From Gonapodya prolifera JEL478 (lineage: Eukaryota; Monoblepharomycota; Monoblepharidomycetes; Monoblepharidales; Gonapodyaceae): DNA of 64,000 nucleotides. The stretch covers positions 62,001 to 126,000 of the forward strand of contig KQ965744.1 of assembly GCA_001574975.1 (NCBI GenBank). The letters are read 5' to 3'. The notes below the pieces were generated by a model. The model was not told where the DNA came from. It saw nothing but the letters and a program-made list of their open reading frames with translations, and did not search any database. Positions 24,403-37,866 of the stretch are shown in pieces. Every line of letters begins with the position of its first letter. Position 1 is the first letter of the stretch. A program made the position numbers and the translations under genes.

Positions 24403-25712
24403 ATGAATCCCAACATGCTCGCCCCCTTCCCCGACTTCGACATCCCCATCGACATCGACGACCCACTTCGCGACCCCATCGGTGTTGCCGACGCAGCGCC
24501 CTTCGAAAACGAGGATGTGGCCCGACTGGTCCAGTTTTGGCAAGCGGAGCGATTCGCCCCGGAGCTGCAGCCGTACCCGGAGGTCTTGATCCAGGACGTG
24601 ACGGAGATGGTCGAGGCGCAGGTGAGCGCGATCAGAGACTTTGACGTCGACGTGTTTGTTCACATTCGATCGTGCGGGGGGAAAGTTGGAAATCATCGAG
24701 TCCATGAAAACGCCCCCCGAGGAAGACTTTCTGGACTTTAGCGACGCGAGGCACGACCAGCGGCCTTTTTTGGCACAGCTGATGATGGAGGAGGTGGAGC
24801 AGATCCGGTTCTTACTGCGGAGCGTGTTCCGCGTGCGGTTGGATAAGGTGGGCCCAAGGGTGGCGAGTTGATTCGAGGCAGGGCGCGCTCACGATGCCGA
24901 TTTTCGTACTCGTGATGGTGAAATGGAACACGAAGATCGAGAAATTCGCCCAGTACTTCTTGGAGTCGGACCGGGAGCGGGTCAAAATGTCAATGAACGA
25001 GGCGACCTACGCCGAACGGTGAGCACATCGTCTTCCAACCCGTGCCGACGACCTTCAATGGCCTACACCGTCCCTACGCGTGATTGCGTGCGTGCCCGTG
25101 CACTACCCGCGTTCTCTTCATCCTTTGGCATCTGGCCTTCACCCAACCCAGGTTCCTCGCGCTCCAGCAGCGGGCGTTTCGGGCGTCATGTCTTGACAGA
25201 CTGCCTGTGAGCTTGCAGCGCATGGACGATAGATTCGCGGGGGTAAGCATGGGTGAGTCATCCTTGGCAGGTGTTGGTGGTGGTTGCCGGCGGTTTCTTA
25301 CACCACGTGTTGGCTTGCTCTTACGACGTGTGCACGACTACTTTCATACTTGCTGATCACGAATTGTATCTACTGTCGTTCACCTGACGGACGCCCCGCC
25401 ACGATGTGCTCGGGGGCCCTCCAGTGAGCATGCCCGACTTTTCCGAGTCCGTGTACTTCCGGGTGAAGCACGACGTGGGCCACTTTGTCGTTGACGACGG
25501 GTACGTTCTCTTCACGCGGCGTCGTTCTTTGCGTGCGGCTGTTCCTCACCTCGTTCACATTCAACTTCCTCCTCCTCCGTCCCACACCCACACGCCCCGC
25601 GGCTCCGCGCGCCAGCCCCGACTCGGTAGACATGCGCGCCGATAATGTGTACATCATGAAGTACCGGTCGGTGCGGCGGTTGGTTGAGATTGGGTCGATT
25701 GAGATTCTGTGA
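24403..25712 (+). CDS. SLD5: GINS complex subunit Sld5
   Basis: Sld5 is one of four GINS subunits in the CMG replicative helicase. The ATG at 24403 gives MNPNMLAPFPDFDIPIDIDD. The GINS A domain follows, with WQAERFAPELQPYPEVLI, then MMEEVEQIRFLLRSVFRVRL and FAQYFLESDRERVKMS. The C-terminal B domain ends with SVYFRVKHDVG and VYIMKYRSVRRLVEIGSIEIL, the usual Sld5 terminus. Introns at about 24625-24690 and 24848-24940 join EAQ to LEIIES and RLDK to IEKFAQ in frame. It lies 318 bp after PUP1. MCM3, another CMG subunit, is in the same window but about 16 kb away. Confidence 0.92.
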
Positions 25713-26102
25713 CGCGGGGTTTGCTGGGGTGATGGATTGGGGGCTGGAGTGGGGTTGAGGAGATACCACGATGGGATGGGTAGAGCAGGGGCATTCTTCT
25801 TTTTTGTATATACGTGGTTTGGAAATATGGGCACTTGGGACGCGTGTGTGAAGGTACAATGATTCGGAGCTTGAAAGTCCTCGAATGCTCGAAGGACAGC
25901 CAAGCTCTGCATCCTTGTCCCCCTGGCAAAGTCGTGTGTGCAGCAGTATCAATGGTATTGATACACAAGTCTACAAGTCCTCGTACCACCGGCGGGACCC
26001 CATCGCGACACGGAATTGTCCACCAATCCAGTCCATTCCATTCCTCCCCAACCCTCACGACCACACCGCCCATCCACCTCGGCCACCCGCACACACATCT
26101 GC
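25713..26102. other. Convergent 3' region
   Basis: About 390 bp between the 3' ends of SLD5 and the bL35m gene. I see only short open frames and AT-rich pieces that could serve as polyadenylation signals. Confidence 0.5.
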
Positions 26103-26741
26103 TCAGGCATAGGGCATCAACCGCCTGAGCATCTTCTTCTGCCAGGCATGCGAGACGAGGGTGGCCTTTCGCTTGAGCCTGCGGGCCTTGATGCGCAGTT
26201 TACGCTTGTTGTGGTGTCCGCCCGAGGGCCAGCGCTTAAATTGGCCGTTCGCGATGGGTTTGAACCTGGGGTGTGTGTGTGAGGGTGGTGGGGGGAGGGG
26301 GAGGAGGCGGGGGAAAAGGGGAAGGGTGAGGTGAAGTGAAGAAAGTGCGACATTACGAAGAGCCCCAAAAACGCACCGCTTCTTCGCTCCCGAATGCGTC
26401 TTCAGCTTATACTTCTTTCCAAAGATTGCGACTCCGCGCGACTGGCTCTTTTGCGGACTCGTCGCCAAATGCTGCTGCTGCCATCGCGAAACCATATTCG
26501 ACCCCATGACACCGCCCGTATCCATCCCCTGCCCACATCGCGCCACTGTCGCTAATTCCCTCGTCTGCGCCTGCGCCTGCCACGAGCGTCCCTCCCGGGC
26601 CCGACCGAATTGCACATGAGTGCTTCCTCCTCCCGCCCCACTAGCCCCCCGCGCCAGGGAGAGCACGGGCGCAAAGAGTGGCCCACGGTGCAGCACGCAG
26701 GACGTGCGCGCGGACGAGATGGCGGCTGTGAAGGGCGTCAT
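26103..26741 (-). CDS. Mitochondrial large ribosomal subunit protein bL35m
   Basis: Nuclear-encoded bL35 of the mitochondrial ribosome. The start at 26741 gives an N-terminus rich in Arg, Ser and Ala with few acidic residues (MTPFTAAISSARTSCVLHRG), a typical mitochondrial leader. The conserved core is KYKLKTHSGAKKR, then FKPIANGQFKRWPSGGHHN and KRKLRIKARRLKRKA, ending KKMLRRLMPYA. The frame stays open between AKKR and FKPIANG through a Pro/Leu-rich stretch of about 110 nt, but it has a GTGCGT donor and a CACCCCAG acceptor. Removing it gives the contiguous bL35 motif, so I call it an intron. The gene is head to head with the F-box-like gene, 117 bp apart. Confidence 0.88.
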   Translation of the reverse strand: MTPFTAAISSARTSCVLHRGPLFAPVLSLARGASGAGGGSTHVQFGRAREGRSWQAQAQTRELATVARCGQGMDTGGVMGSNMVSRWQQQHLATSPQKSQSRGVAIFGKKYKLKTHSGAKKRCVFGALRNVALSSLHLTLPLFPRLLPLPPPPSHTHPRFKPIANGQFKRWPSGGHHNKRKLRIKARRLKRKATLVSHAWQKKMLRRLMPYA

Positions 26742-26858
26742 TTCGTGGGGTCGTGGTAGGGCTTTGGTCGTGGGGTTGATGTGGGAGGGTCTTGATTGTT
26801 CTTCTTATTTGCAAAGGACTGTTTGTCGCCTCCTCCGTTTTCCCTCGTGGTGGGAGTG

Positions 26859-28010
26859 ATGCCTTCTTCCTTATCATCGGTGGCAGGCGCAAGCTCCTCG
26901 GCACTCATCCCGAAGAAGCGTAAAATATCGCGCGTTCCAAGTAACATCACCCAAAATCAACAACTTCGACTAGTTGGGACTATTGAATGCCCATCACTGG
27001 ACGTTCTACCGCTGGAAATCCTCCATGCCATTGTCCGTCTCCTTCCTCCACGGATCGATATGCGGTTCTTCCCCACCTTTCGCGCCGGATGCGATCTGCA
27101 GCGGGATGGGCAGTTCCGGGATGCCTCGAAGGAGAAGTCGGATTGAAATGCACAAGTATTGCGAAGGAGGGAATGTCTGCAGTATATTCCAGGGTGTCGG
27201 ATGCGCAGCCAATGGAACTTAAGGTGTCGCACATGCCACCCCTTGAAACTGTGAGGTTTCTCTCCCGCTTCGAGAACGGGCACTGTGTGAATTATAGTAC
27301 CGCCGACTTTGTGTGGCTAGCATGCTCCGCGTACGTGAGCGTGACCCCACAGGACGTTGACCACAATGGAGGGGACGTTGAGACGGCGATATGGGCCATG
27401 ATTAGTGGGGACAAAGGCAGAGAGGTTTCCTTGCTGGATGGACGCCACCTGAAGCTTTCTGTAGTACAGCTGTCGGTGTGCGATGACCTCGGCTGGTTTC
27501 CACCTGGTGATCATCGAGTGGAGATTATACAGAGGCTGAGACACTTCGCCAACACTCCACAACTGGGTTTGACGCGATTGCAGCTGTTCTCGGCGCTTTC
27601 TTTGGAACTAGGTCAGCTTGGCTTGTTCGTTGCAAACGAACCATGGAGCACACTGACGGAAGTCGATATCATGGCTGTAGGCGTAGGCGGATCTTTACCG
27701 CGCGATACTTATTGCGACAGAAACTCTCAAGTGATTGCCTTTATCTTGCAATCACTCCCCCATCTCCGTGTTTATGGAGCCCCTTTTGGATTGGATTGAA
27801 AGTTTGGAGAATCTCAGCATTCATCTGTCATTCAGATTGATATTGGATGAGAGAGCAGACACGTCAAAGTGGATCCCAAGAGTTGCAGAAGGCTACCTTC
27901 CACCATGTCGTGACACGGATATCAGAACTGTCGCTTCCTTGAGATCAAAGTTCGTGCGGCGACTGAAGGAACTCGGGCAAAAAACAGGTGTCACGATAAT
28001 TTCTGTGTAG
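26859..28010 (+). CDS. F-box-like protein, model with unresolved frame changes
   Basis: The ATG at 26859 starts MPSSLSSVAGASSSALIPKK. An F-box-like segment follows: LDVLPLEILHAIVRLLPP (about 26998-27050). The frame then changes near 27060-27130, which an intron could explain. It continues as a long open region with MELKVSHMPPLETVRFLSRF, HLKLSVVQLSVCDDLGW and FILQSLPHLRV, hydrophobic repeats like the LRR-type C-termini of F-box proteins. Near 27770 the frame changes again: EPLLDWIESLENLSIHLSF continues the same style in the next frame, with no good intron, and ends at 28010 after TGVTIISV. If real it would recruit substrates to an SCF ligase. The second break may be a genuine frameshift or a missed intron, so the gene could be decaying. 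Confidence 0.48.
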
Positions 28011-29447
28011 ATGTAGCTGCACCGAGATGTGGTGGGGCTAGGGTTTGGAAAGAGGCAGAAGCAATGGTGTTTGCAGTAGTGTTCAACCAAATAAATTACA
28101 TGACACGTTACAAAAAAAAAAAAAATGGATGGGTTCTTTCGTCTGTGGTTCACTCGTGGAACACAACGCGCCGTTACCCCCAAAACAGCCATGCAGACTG
28201 GCCTGCCAAGCCGCAACGCACGTCTCATCAATTTAATCACGGTGTGCTGATCTCCGCGATCTCTGACACGTCACGCGGTGTCTCCCACAGCGAAACTCTC
28301 CTTCTCCACACACCCGACACACCCTATCCGCCTCACGATGATCCGCCCCCGCGGCACTTGGCACTCGGCACTCGGCACTCGGCACTCGGAACTCGGAACT
28401 CGGAACTCGGAACTCGGGGGAAAGCGACAAACGCGAAGAGATCCTACCAACAAAATCAAATTTTCCGAGTGAGTGAGAGAGGGAGATTTACATGACAATA
28501 AACGTGGTGGACATTTGTGGCAAGCGCACGTGTACAAAGTCCGCGGGGTTTTCTTGTGCGCAACGGGATACAGCATTGCCCTTCGCTAGCGCTTCATCAC
28601 CACGAGTTTTGCCGTGCGTTAAAGACGATGATATTGTTGATGAGTAATATGCTGGCTTTCCAATAAAGTGACGATATGCGCATGAGCAACAATCGACGCA
28701 CTGAAAAAGTCCGCGGGGTTTCCTGGGTGCGGATAAACGTGCCTGCCTGCTACCCTCTGCTGCCTCATCTGGCTGCACGCAGCGCATCATCCGCACATCA
28801 CCATCCGACCGCACCTTGAAATGTATCCCTCGTCCTTTTGCCCCTCTGTCAACGCTTCAGAATAGAATTCGAGCCGGGTGGCGCGAGTCCAAGTCCATGT
28901 GCGCAGCAAGTCGCTACCCTTTATCTCTAACGCGAGAATCTGAATCCACGCGCACCCCGACTTGCACCGACGGCACTGAGGCCGGAGGTGAGATTGTCTC
29001 CTCCACTGGCGGAACCCTCATGCACTTCCCGCCTGCCTCGTGGAGAAACAGGTTGTTCCTCATCTGCACCGTCGGGGTGCTTTTCGGGGTGTGCGCGTGT
29101 GGGAAAATGGACGGTGCCATTGCATGCAAAGACGTGGCTGGCACGAGCGTGCGCTTATTTATTTAGGACGCCGAGCTGAATATCTCGCGTTTGGAAACAA
29201 GCGTGCGCCACACCCCCCGTCCCCGCGCTGTCTCGCCATGCACGCGCTGCCAGCCCAGCGCACCCCCTCTGCAAGCGGGGATATGCATGCAAAATCGCGA
29301 CGCGCAATAGGAAAGATCAGGACTCGCTTATGCCGCTTGCCACCGACCTCCGCGGGATCTGTCATGCGGCACTAGGTACGTCTCCCACCCAGCCGGGGCT
29401 TCAGCCTGCTCTCCGCCACTCCCTCACTTCCAATCCGCGCCCAGGAA
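28011..29447. other. Gene-poor stretch with simple repeats
   Basis: About 1.4 kb without a supportable gene. It holds a poly-A run of about 14 nt at 28112, the heptamer array annotated separately, and a roughly 16 bp direct repeat (AAAGTCCGCGGGGTTT) at 28536 and 28706. Open frames near 28816-29375 are short, on both strands, and resemble nothing. Confidence 0.5.
28352..28414. repeat. Heptanucleotide tandem repeat
   Basis: Nine perfect or near-perfect 7-nt units. The first five follow CGGCACT (unit 2 reads TGGCACT) and the last four read CGGAACT. The sharp switch from one variant to the other suggests two separate slippage expansions. No coding frame is maintained through it. Confidence 0.85.
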
Positions 29448-32400
29448 ATGCCCACCAAGAAACCCGCGAGAGCGGCACTCGCAGCCCAGCAGTATCCACC
29501 GGGCGGGAAGAGGGGGCTGGTGAGTCTGGATGTCCGTCGGACTGCCAATATCCGTGACATGTGACTCCTTCTCTCCCGTTTCTCTCTGCCACCCCATCCG
29601 CCCCTAATCCCATCCATCGATCCAGCCATGTGATGGGTGCAGACAGGCAAGAGAGCGCTGCGACAGAAACAGCCCGTGTCGGAGGTGCGAGGAGAAGGGT
29701 CTGACTTGTGTCACTGGTGAGTGCCGGAGTCGAGCGAGGACAATGCGAAAGGAAACGCAACGAGGACTCCGAGGCCTAAGTGCGTTAGCACTGACCGAGG
29801 CCGTCGAGCGAGCGAGAGGGGGGCCAAAGAACCACGTTGGGAGGTCGAGGCCTCAGTCTGAAAGCACCGACCGAGGACTCCGCCGGAGCTCATGTCCGCA
29901 AAGTGGAATACTCCCGGGGAGCGGGACGTCCGTGCGAAGGCGGCTTACCAATCTCACAGTGTGGAGTACTCTGAATCGTTTGATGCCAAACCTGACATGA
30001 CACAGGAGTTGCGAGACGGAATGGAACGGAATGAGGCAGAACTGACCCGAGGCTGTCGAGGTGTCCGCCGGAGGCGAATGATCCTCTCGACGAAGTGGCT
30101 ATTACGCAGACCGCATGTTCCCACCCCAGACAAATGATCCCACGAAGTGCATTACTCAATACAGCGCGAAGCGGAGTACTCTCGCGCGGCGTGTATTGCC
30201 CAGAGGACTGGAGGTGCCGGAGGATGATGATCCAACAGAGTGGAATGCTTTCGCAAACCGAGAACGACCAAACTTTAGATGACTTTATTCTCCCCCTCTC
30301 CCTCTCCCTCTCCCTTTCCCCTTCCCTCCCATCTCCCCCTTCCCAACCCTACCCACCCAAAGAACGCGAAATCCGCCGCCCCGGCCCACGCAAAGGCTGG
30401 CTCGAATCCCTGTACTCGCGCGTCCTCCGCATCGACACGCTGCGCGCCGAGCTCGACAAGCAATCCTACTACGACGGCCACGCCGGAGACAGGACGACGT
30501 ACGAGCTCGTCGAGGCAGCGTTGCGGAGGATCGAGTCGTATTTCGAGGTTGTCATTGCCACGGAGAATACGGGGGTTGCCATGGGCAACGGAAACGGCAA
30601 CGGTGTGGGCGGAAGGGGCGCAAGGGGAATGGGAATGGGAATGGGCATGGGAATGGGCATGGGCATGGGCGAACGCACGCTCTCGAACCACTCTGGCGGC
30701 ACGAGCCCCGACTCCCCGTCCAGCAACCACGGCAACCACAACGGCGTGGGCGGCGGCGGGGACTCTGACGTGGACGATATGGCCGAACTCGACGTCGAGC
30801 CCTCGGGCGAACTCGTGGGCGTGGCCGATGACAACGTCAAGCACTACCTCGAGGTGTTCAACGCGCCCGCGCTCGAGGTCCCGCTGGAGGACTACGCGCT
30901 GAGCCTCGAGACCCAGGGTGGGGGTGTCATGGAGGCGCCGTACGAGATGGACCACGAGCAAGCGATGGAGCAGGAGCACGAGCACGAGCACGCACACATG
31001 CACGAGCACGCGCGCGTGTTTGACCACTCTTCACCGCTCGACCTATCCGGGTCCAGTAAGGACACCATGCCCAGCCCGCCGCTCTCCCACCACTCGCAGC
31101 ACTCCCCCACCCACTCCCCCACCCAGCAGCTCAAGAAGATCCCGGCAGAGATGCTGCAGATGCCGCCCGTGGTGTCTCCGACGGCGATGCATTTGGATGA
31201 GTTTGAGACGTTGGGGCAGAGTGGGTTTCTTTTTCTCGATTCGGTCCATTGGTCATATGGAGTTACCGAGGTTCTCAACTGACCTCTTGTGTACCCACCA
31301 TGTCCCTGACAAACCCTTCGTCGCTTGGCTCTGCTCCCTCCAGTCCCTGGAAACGACGTCACAAACCTGTTCCTCATCCGCTCCTTCGCTTACCTCCTCA
31401 CCCACCGAACACTGTACCCAACCACACCAAGGCGAGTCTGTCTCTGGCCTCTGTCTCGTTACCACTCTCACCCCTGGAACCAACTCTCTCACCCTACCGC
31501 TCTTACTACTAACCCAACTTTCCCACCGCACCCGCATCTCCCACCCCTGAAACCCACGACAGCTTCCGCCCCAGCTCCTTCACCCAACCTAACCCCTTCC
31601 TCTCTTACGGGCTCATGTGCCTCGGCGCCATGGTATCTCTCTACCCACACATGCCACGTCTTGTCGCCGAATTCTCGGGCCTCAAATCCTTCCCCGCCAT
31701 CCAAATGCGCAACGGCAGCCTTCAAAAGCTTCTCAGCAACGGCACCCACCCGCCGACACAGGATCTGTCCCAGCTGTTCCTCTGGACGCACTCAGTGTCC
31801 TCCCTTATCACCCGCGACGAGTGCCAAAGGCACGGGGACTACCTCCTGTACCGCGCGCTACGCATGCTGCGATGTCTCATGGACGCACCCCCGTCCACGC
31901 GCAGGCTGGACACGGTCGAGTCCGTGCTGTACCTTGCGCGGTACGCAAACCTGACAGCCCCGAGCGCCGTGCTGCCGCTGGTGTCGGTCGCGGTCAAGAT
32001 GGCCAGGGAGCAGGGACTGTTCACGGAGGCGCTTGCGATTACACCGAGTGCGGATGTCTCGGATAGGGATAAGATTGAGGACGACGAGGCGAGGAGGCGG
32101 ACGGGGTGGTCTGGTGGGTTGCCTGTGGTTTTTCGGTGGGGTTTGAGGTGACGGGGTTTCTGATCGGGCGTGACCTCGCCACCGCCAGTTTATTTGGCAG
32201 ACAGGCAGTTTGCGATCATGCACAACACGATGCCGCTGATCGAGGAGTGGGAAATGTCGCTCAAGCTTCCAAACATGTGAGTGTGCTCTTTTGTGTTCTC
32301 GGGGGAGGGTTTGCAAGACGCTGACGCGATGTATTGTATAGTTCGATCGAGTGGGAGGCTTATCTGGGAGCGTCGCCGCACAAGTACTTTAAACTCAATG

Positions 32401-33049
32401 TCAACACGACGGAACTCTACCGAGTGAGTATACATATTGTTGAACTCGACCGGTTGCCGTGGAATCTGAACCCCTCCTGCACAACCAGATTCTGTCCGGG
32501 TTCCTTGAGCAACGCAAGATGTCGATCCAGCTCGGCTACGACCCATCGGACCCCGCGGCACTGCCCAACTACTCGGCGTTCCAACACCGCCTCGCGGCCT
32601 GGCACGCCGAGTTCATCCGCAACGTGCACCCCGCGCCCAAGAACGCCATCTACCGTCGCACGTTCCTGCTGTACCACTTTGTGTCCATCATCATCAGCTC
32701 GCCGACTGCCATCATCGACATGCCGCCCAACTGGGTGTCGAGCGTTGCATTCGCCAACGCTGCCGAGAACGCGCAGCAGATTGCCGAGCTGCTGCGGCTT
32801 CCGGACTCGACGATCCACCACTGCAGCTGCCTCGAGATGACGGCTGTGTACTGGTCTGCGATCGTGCACGCTGCGCGGTCGCTGTCAGGGGCCTACTCGG
32901 AGGGGGCAGTGCAGGACCTCAACACGCACATCCAGCACCTCGAGTTCATACACGACTTTTGGGTCCGCGTGCCCGTGTACCTGCAGGAGCTGAAGCAGCT
33001 GCGCGCGACGGTGCTGTGGAAGACGAACGGGATGGCACCTGTTGCATGA
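29448..33049 (+). CDS. Zn2Cys6 fungal transcription factor
   Basis: Binuclear zinc cluster regulator. Exon 1 (29448-29519) encodes MPTKKPARAALAAQQYPPGG. Exon 2 (29626-29716) encodes the DNA-binding cluster CDGCRQARERC, then DRNSPCRRCEEKGLTC, with the canonical C-x2-C-x6-C-x5-C-x2-C-x6-C spacing. A large intron of about 645 nt (29717-30362) carries a dispersed repeat. Exon 3 begins EREIRRPGPRKGWLESLYSRV, the usual linker and dimerisation region. Then come a Gly-Met repeat (about 30625-30670), an acidic stretch and a His/Glu repeat (about 30960-31010). After about 31330 lies the fungal transcription factor middle homology region, with FLSYGLMCLGAMVSL, YLLYRALRMLRCLMD, YLADRQFAIMHNTMP and IEWEAYLGASPHKYFKL. 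The stop is at 33049. Targets cannot be inferred. ERG1 lies 765 bp downstream. Confidence 0.9.
29717..30362 (+). repeat. Intronic dispersed repeat (copy R1)
   Basis: The large second intron of the zinc cluster gene. It starts at the splice donor as GTGAGTGCCGGAGTCGAG and includes the family blocks GAGGCCTAAG, GCACTGACCGAGG, CCGCCGGAGGCGAATGATCC and GTGTATTGCCCAGAGGACTG. Related blocks occur in introns at 56416, 58019 and 58401. Copy R1 looks like two joined units, because the CGAGGC and GAATGATCC parts recur within it. Confidence 0.75.
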
Positions 33050-33813
33050 GCATGAGGTGGTGTTTGGGGTAGAGGGCGTGTGCTGCCGGTTACGGACTTT
33101 TCACATCACAGTTGTATTGTACAATCTGCCTGATTTATTGGGTGTCATGAAGGGTATAAATGTTTTTGGCGCTTTTGATGTTTCGAATAAAGTAGTTCCT
33201 TTCAATTCTTTCTGTGTTCTCGTTGTGTGATTTGGGACGTGCTTTGAGCTTCGTTTCGGTACCAGATCAGCTTTTCTTTTCCATTTCTTCTGCGCTAGTA
33301 AGAATAAAGCACTGAAAAGCAAAACGATTGCTCACTGACTCCGCCAGATACAAAAATAGTTCCAACCAAAGCAACCAAAGCGGTGAGGGCGAAGTGGAAA
33401 AGTGAACCGCTGTGGCACACTCGCACCAAACTGACTCATTGCACTCCCTCAAGCGCCTTCAATACCAAGGAGTTACTCACCGAAACCCGCATTCGCGACC
33501 CCTCTTTGACTTAAACGTTGCCCGCGCGCAAACGTGAGCATCGGACAGGACCTGTCATAGGGTGGGTGGACGGGCGACCGCGGAAGACGAATCTTGCGTT
33601 GGGGGGATGCCTGGACGGTGAATCGGGGATGGCTGCGAGGTTTTTATGGTCGTGGAGCGGCTATGGTCGCGTTCACGGCTGCGTGGGATGCGTGTTGAGG
33701 AGTGTGTGCCACAAGACAAAGTGACGATGCATTCTAACACGTACACCATACTTTCTCCCAACCCCATAACCCCCGAAAGTGCACATAATCTCACATCGAT
33801 ACCTCCCTCACTC
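33050..33813. other. Intergenic region before ERG1
   Basis: About 760 bp without a gene. It should contain the transcription factor 3' UTR and the ERG1 promoter. I did not find a sterol-response motif I could defend. Confidence 0.5.
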
Positions 33814-35886
<2,073 letters not shown>

Positions 35887-36164
35887 AGAGATGGCTGAGT
35901 CGATTGGTGATAGTGTTGTGGAAACATTTTGTATTTACCGTTCATGAAAATTATTGCTCTTATTCGGAAATATGTCGGTTCCGTTCGTATTGGTGGGGAG
36001 GGAATGACGATTGACGAAATGAGCGTGCGTTCCGACCCGGGCTGCGCCTCTGCACCGGGTGGTTGCCAATTGTTGTTCGATTCCGTCCACACTTGACAGT
36101 TGCCCTCTCCCCGTCACTTCGATCCCGCAAAAAGTCGTGTCTCTGATCCCGCTCCCAGCTTTTC

Positions 36165-37771
36165 ATGATGCAACGGACTGCTTCGATCCTGCGCCAAGGT
36201 GAGTTGTCGTCCTCACCAAGGTTTTTAATGCGGATGCCATCGAGAGCAAAGTTTCGTTGTTCGCGGTGTGGAATCTGGGGATTTACGTCTCCTGCGGTGG
36301 AAATCGTCGTCGCGCGAATGTTGGTCACCGGAACCCCTCCTCATTTCCTGTTTCCGAGCAGCAACTCGCGGATACGCGACATCGTCGTCCCTCTACGAGC
36401 AGACTGTGAACAACCTGAAGATTAATGAGAACACCAAGGTTCTGATCCAAGGATTCACGGGCAAGCAGGTATTTCATCGCCCTCGGCTTGAGTGGGGGAG
36501 TCATCCACATCAATTAACACGACCTTTCACCGCACACCTGTCGGGAAATGTAACTATTCTGCTATTTTCCACTCGTAGGGAACGTTCCACGCGAAACAGG
36601 CGATTGCCTACGGAACCCAAGTGATTGGTGGAGTTTCCCCTGGAAAGGGAGGACAGACACACTTGGAATTGCCCGTATTTAACAACTGCAGGGAGGTGAG
36701 TCCTACCTGAAATCGATGCCGACAGGTTCTTGTTTCACTCACGCGCCCAATCGCATCAACCAACGCCTCTGTACTGAAGGCCGCCCGCACAGCCAAACCT
36801 GACGCGACCGCCATCTACGTCCCCCCTCCTGGTGCTGCCGCTGCTATCCTTGAGGCCATCGAAGCTGAAATTCCCCTCATTGTCACCATTACCGAGGGTA
36901 TCCCTCAACACGACATGGTCCGCGTCGTGGATGCTCTGAAGTCGCAGAACAAGTCGCGTATGGTCGGACCCAACTGCCCCGGTATCATCGCTCCTGAAGG
37001 GTGCAAGATTGGCATCATGCCTGGTCACATTCACAAGAAGGGCATCATCGGTGTGTGCTCTCTTCGAATCGGATTTTGCAGATTGTGGGCTCATAGCAAC
37101 GATTCCCCTGAAACAAGGTGTTGTTTCCCGGTCCGGTACACTCACCTACGAAGCAGTCAACCAGACCACAGAGGCTGGTCTTGGTCAAACCCTCTGTGTC
37201 GGTATCGGAGGAGACCCTTTCCAGGGAACAAACTTCATCGACTGCCTGAAGATTTTCCTTGAGGATGAACAAACCAAAGGTGAGCCTTGGTTTGAAACGA
37301 ATGAGAAAGTCCCCGTGTGATCGTGTTTCGGCATCTCTGATTGAAAAAGGCGTTATCCTCATCGGAGAAATCGGTGGAAGCGCTGAGGAAGCTGCGGCTG
37401 ACTACATCAAGGCGAACAACAAACTCTCCAAGCCCATCGTCTCCTTCATTGCCGGACGTACTGCTCCTCCTGGTCGCCGAATGGGTCACGCTGGTGCGAT
37501 CGTCTCTGGTGGTAAAGGAACAGCGGAAGACAAGATTCGGGCGCTGGAGAGTGCGGGCGGTGCGTAATGAAAAATGGTTTAGATCTTGTGACACATGCTG
37601 AGTTGACCTCTTGGCATCACTAGTCACTGTTATTCAGTCACCGGCGAAGCTTGGGAGCACCATGAAAGAAGTGAGTGGACCGAAAACAGTATAAACCATT
37701 GCTTCGCTAATAATGGGAATTTTTTTCTCGGATTCCAGCTCTGCCTCGCCGCTGGAATCGTGAGCGCCTAA
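36165..37771 (+). CDS. LSC1: Succinyl-CoA ligase alpha subunit, mitochondrial
   Basis: Alpha subunit of the TCA-cycle enzyme that converts succinyl-CoA to succinate with nucleotide triphosphate formation. Exon 1 ([11 protein letters not shown]) and the next exon ([16 protein letters not shown]) form an Arg/Ser-rich mitochondrial leader. The CoA-binding Rossmann region has LIQGFTGKQ, spliced to [18 protein letters not shown]. Later motifs are [37 protein letters not shown] and [10 protein letters not shown]. The phosphorylated catalytic His lies in [19 protein letters not shown] (about 37480). The last exon encodes [10 protein letters not shown] and stops at 37771. Length and order match the family. 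Confidence 0.95.
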
Positions 37772-37866
37772 TAGCTTGTTAATTGTACGAGTGGCAGTTT
37801 AAATGAATAAGCCCAATACACAATCTCAACGGCAAAACTTCAAAAGTATTCAATCTATGGCAGCGA

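Noticed and set aside
26103-26741. Reading the bL35m gene as one uninterrupted exon
   Set aside because: The middle Pro/Leu-rich segment breaks the conserved bL35 core and is bounded by good splice sites, so it is treated as an intron.
28112-28125. Poly-A run as the tail of a retroposed element
   Set aside because: No target-site duplication, no upstream element body and no reverse transcriptase fragment could be seen; a simple A-run is enough.
30279-30902. 207-residue open frame overlapping the transcription factor
   Set aside because: It is the +1 shadow of exon 3, rich in Ser/Thr/Ala from the GC-rich repeats; the other frame carries recognisable protein domains on both sides.
30275-31027. 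250-residue open frame on the opposite strand of the transcription factor
   Set aside because: Antisense shadow of the GC-rich exon, dominated by His, Val and Arg from the repeats; no motif, and the sense frame is clearly coding.
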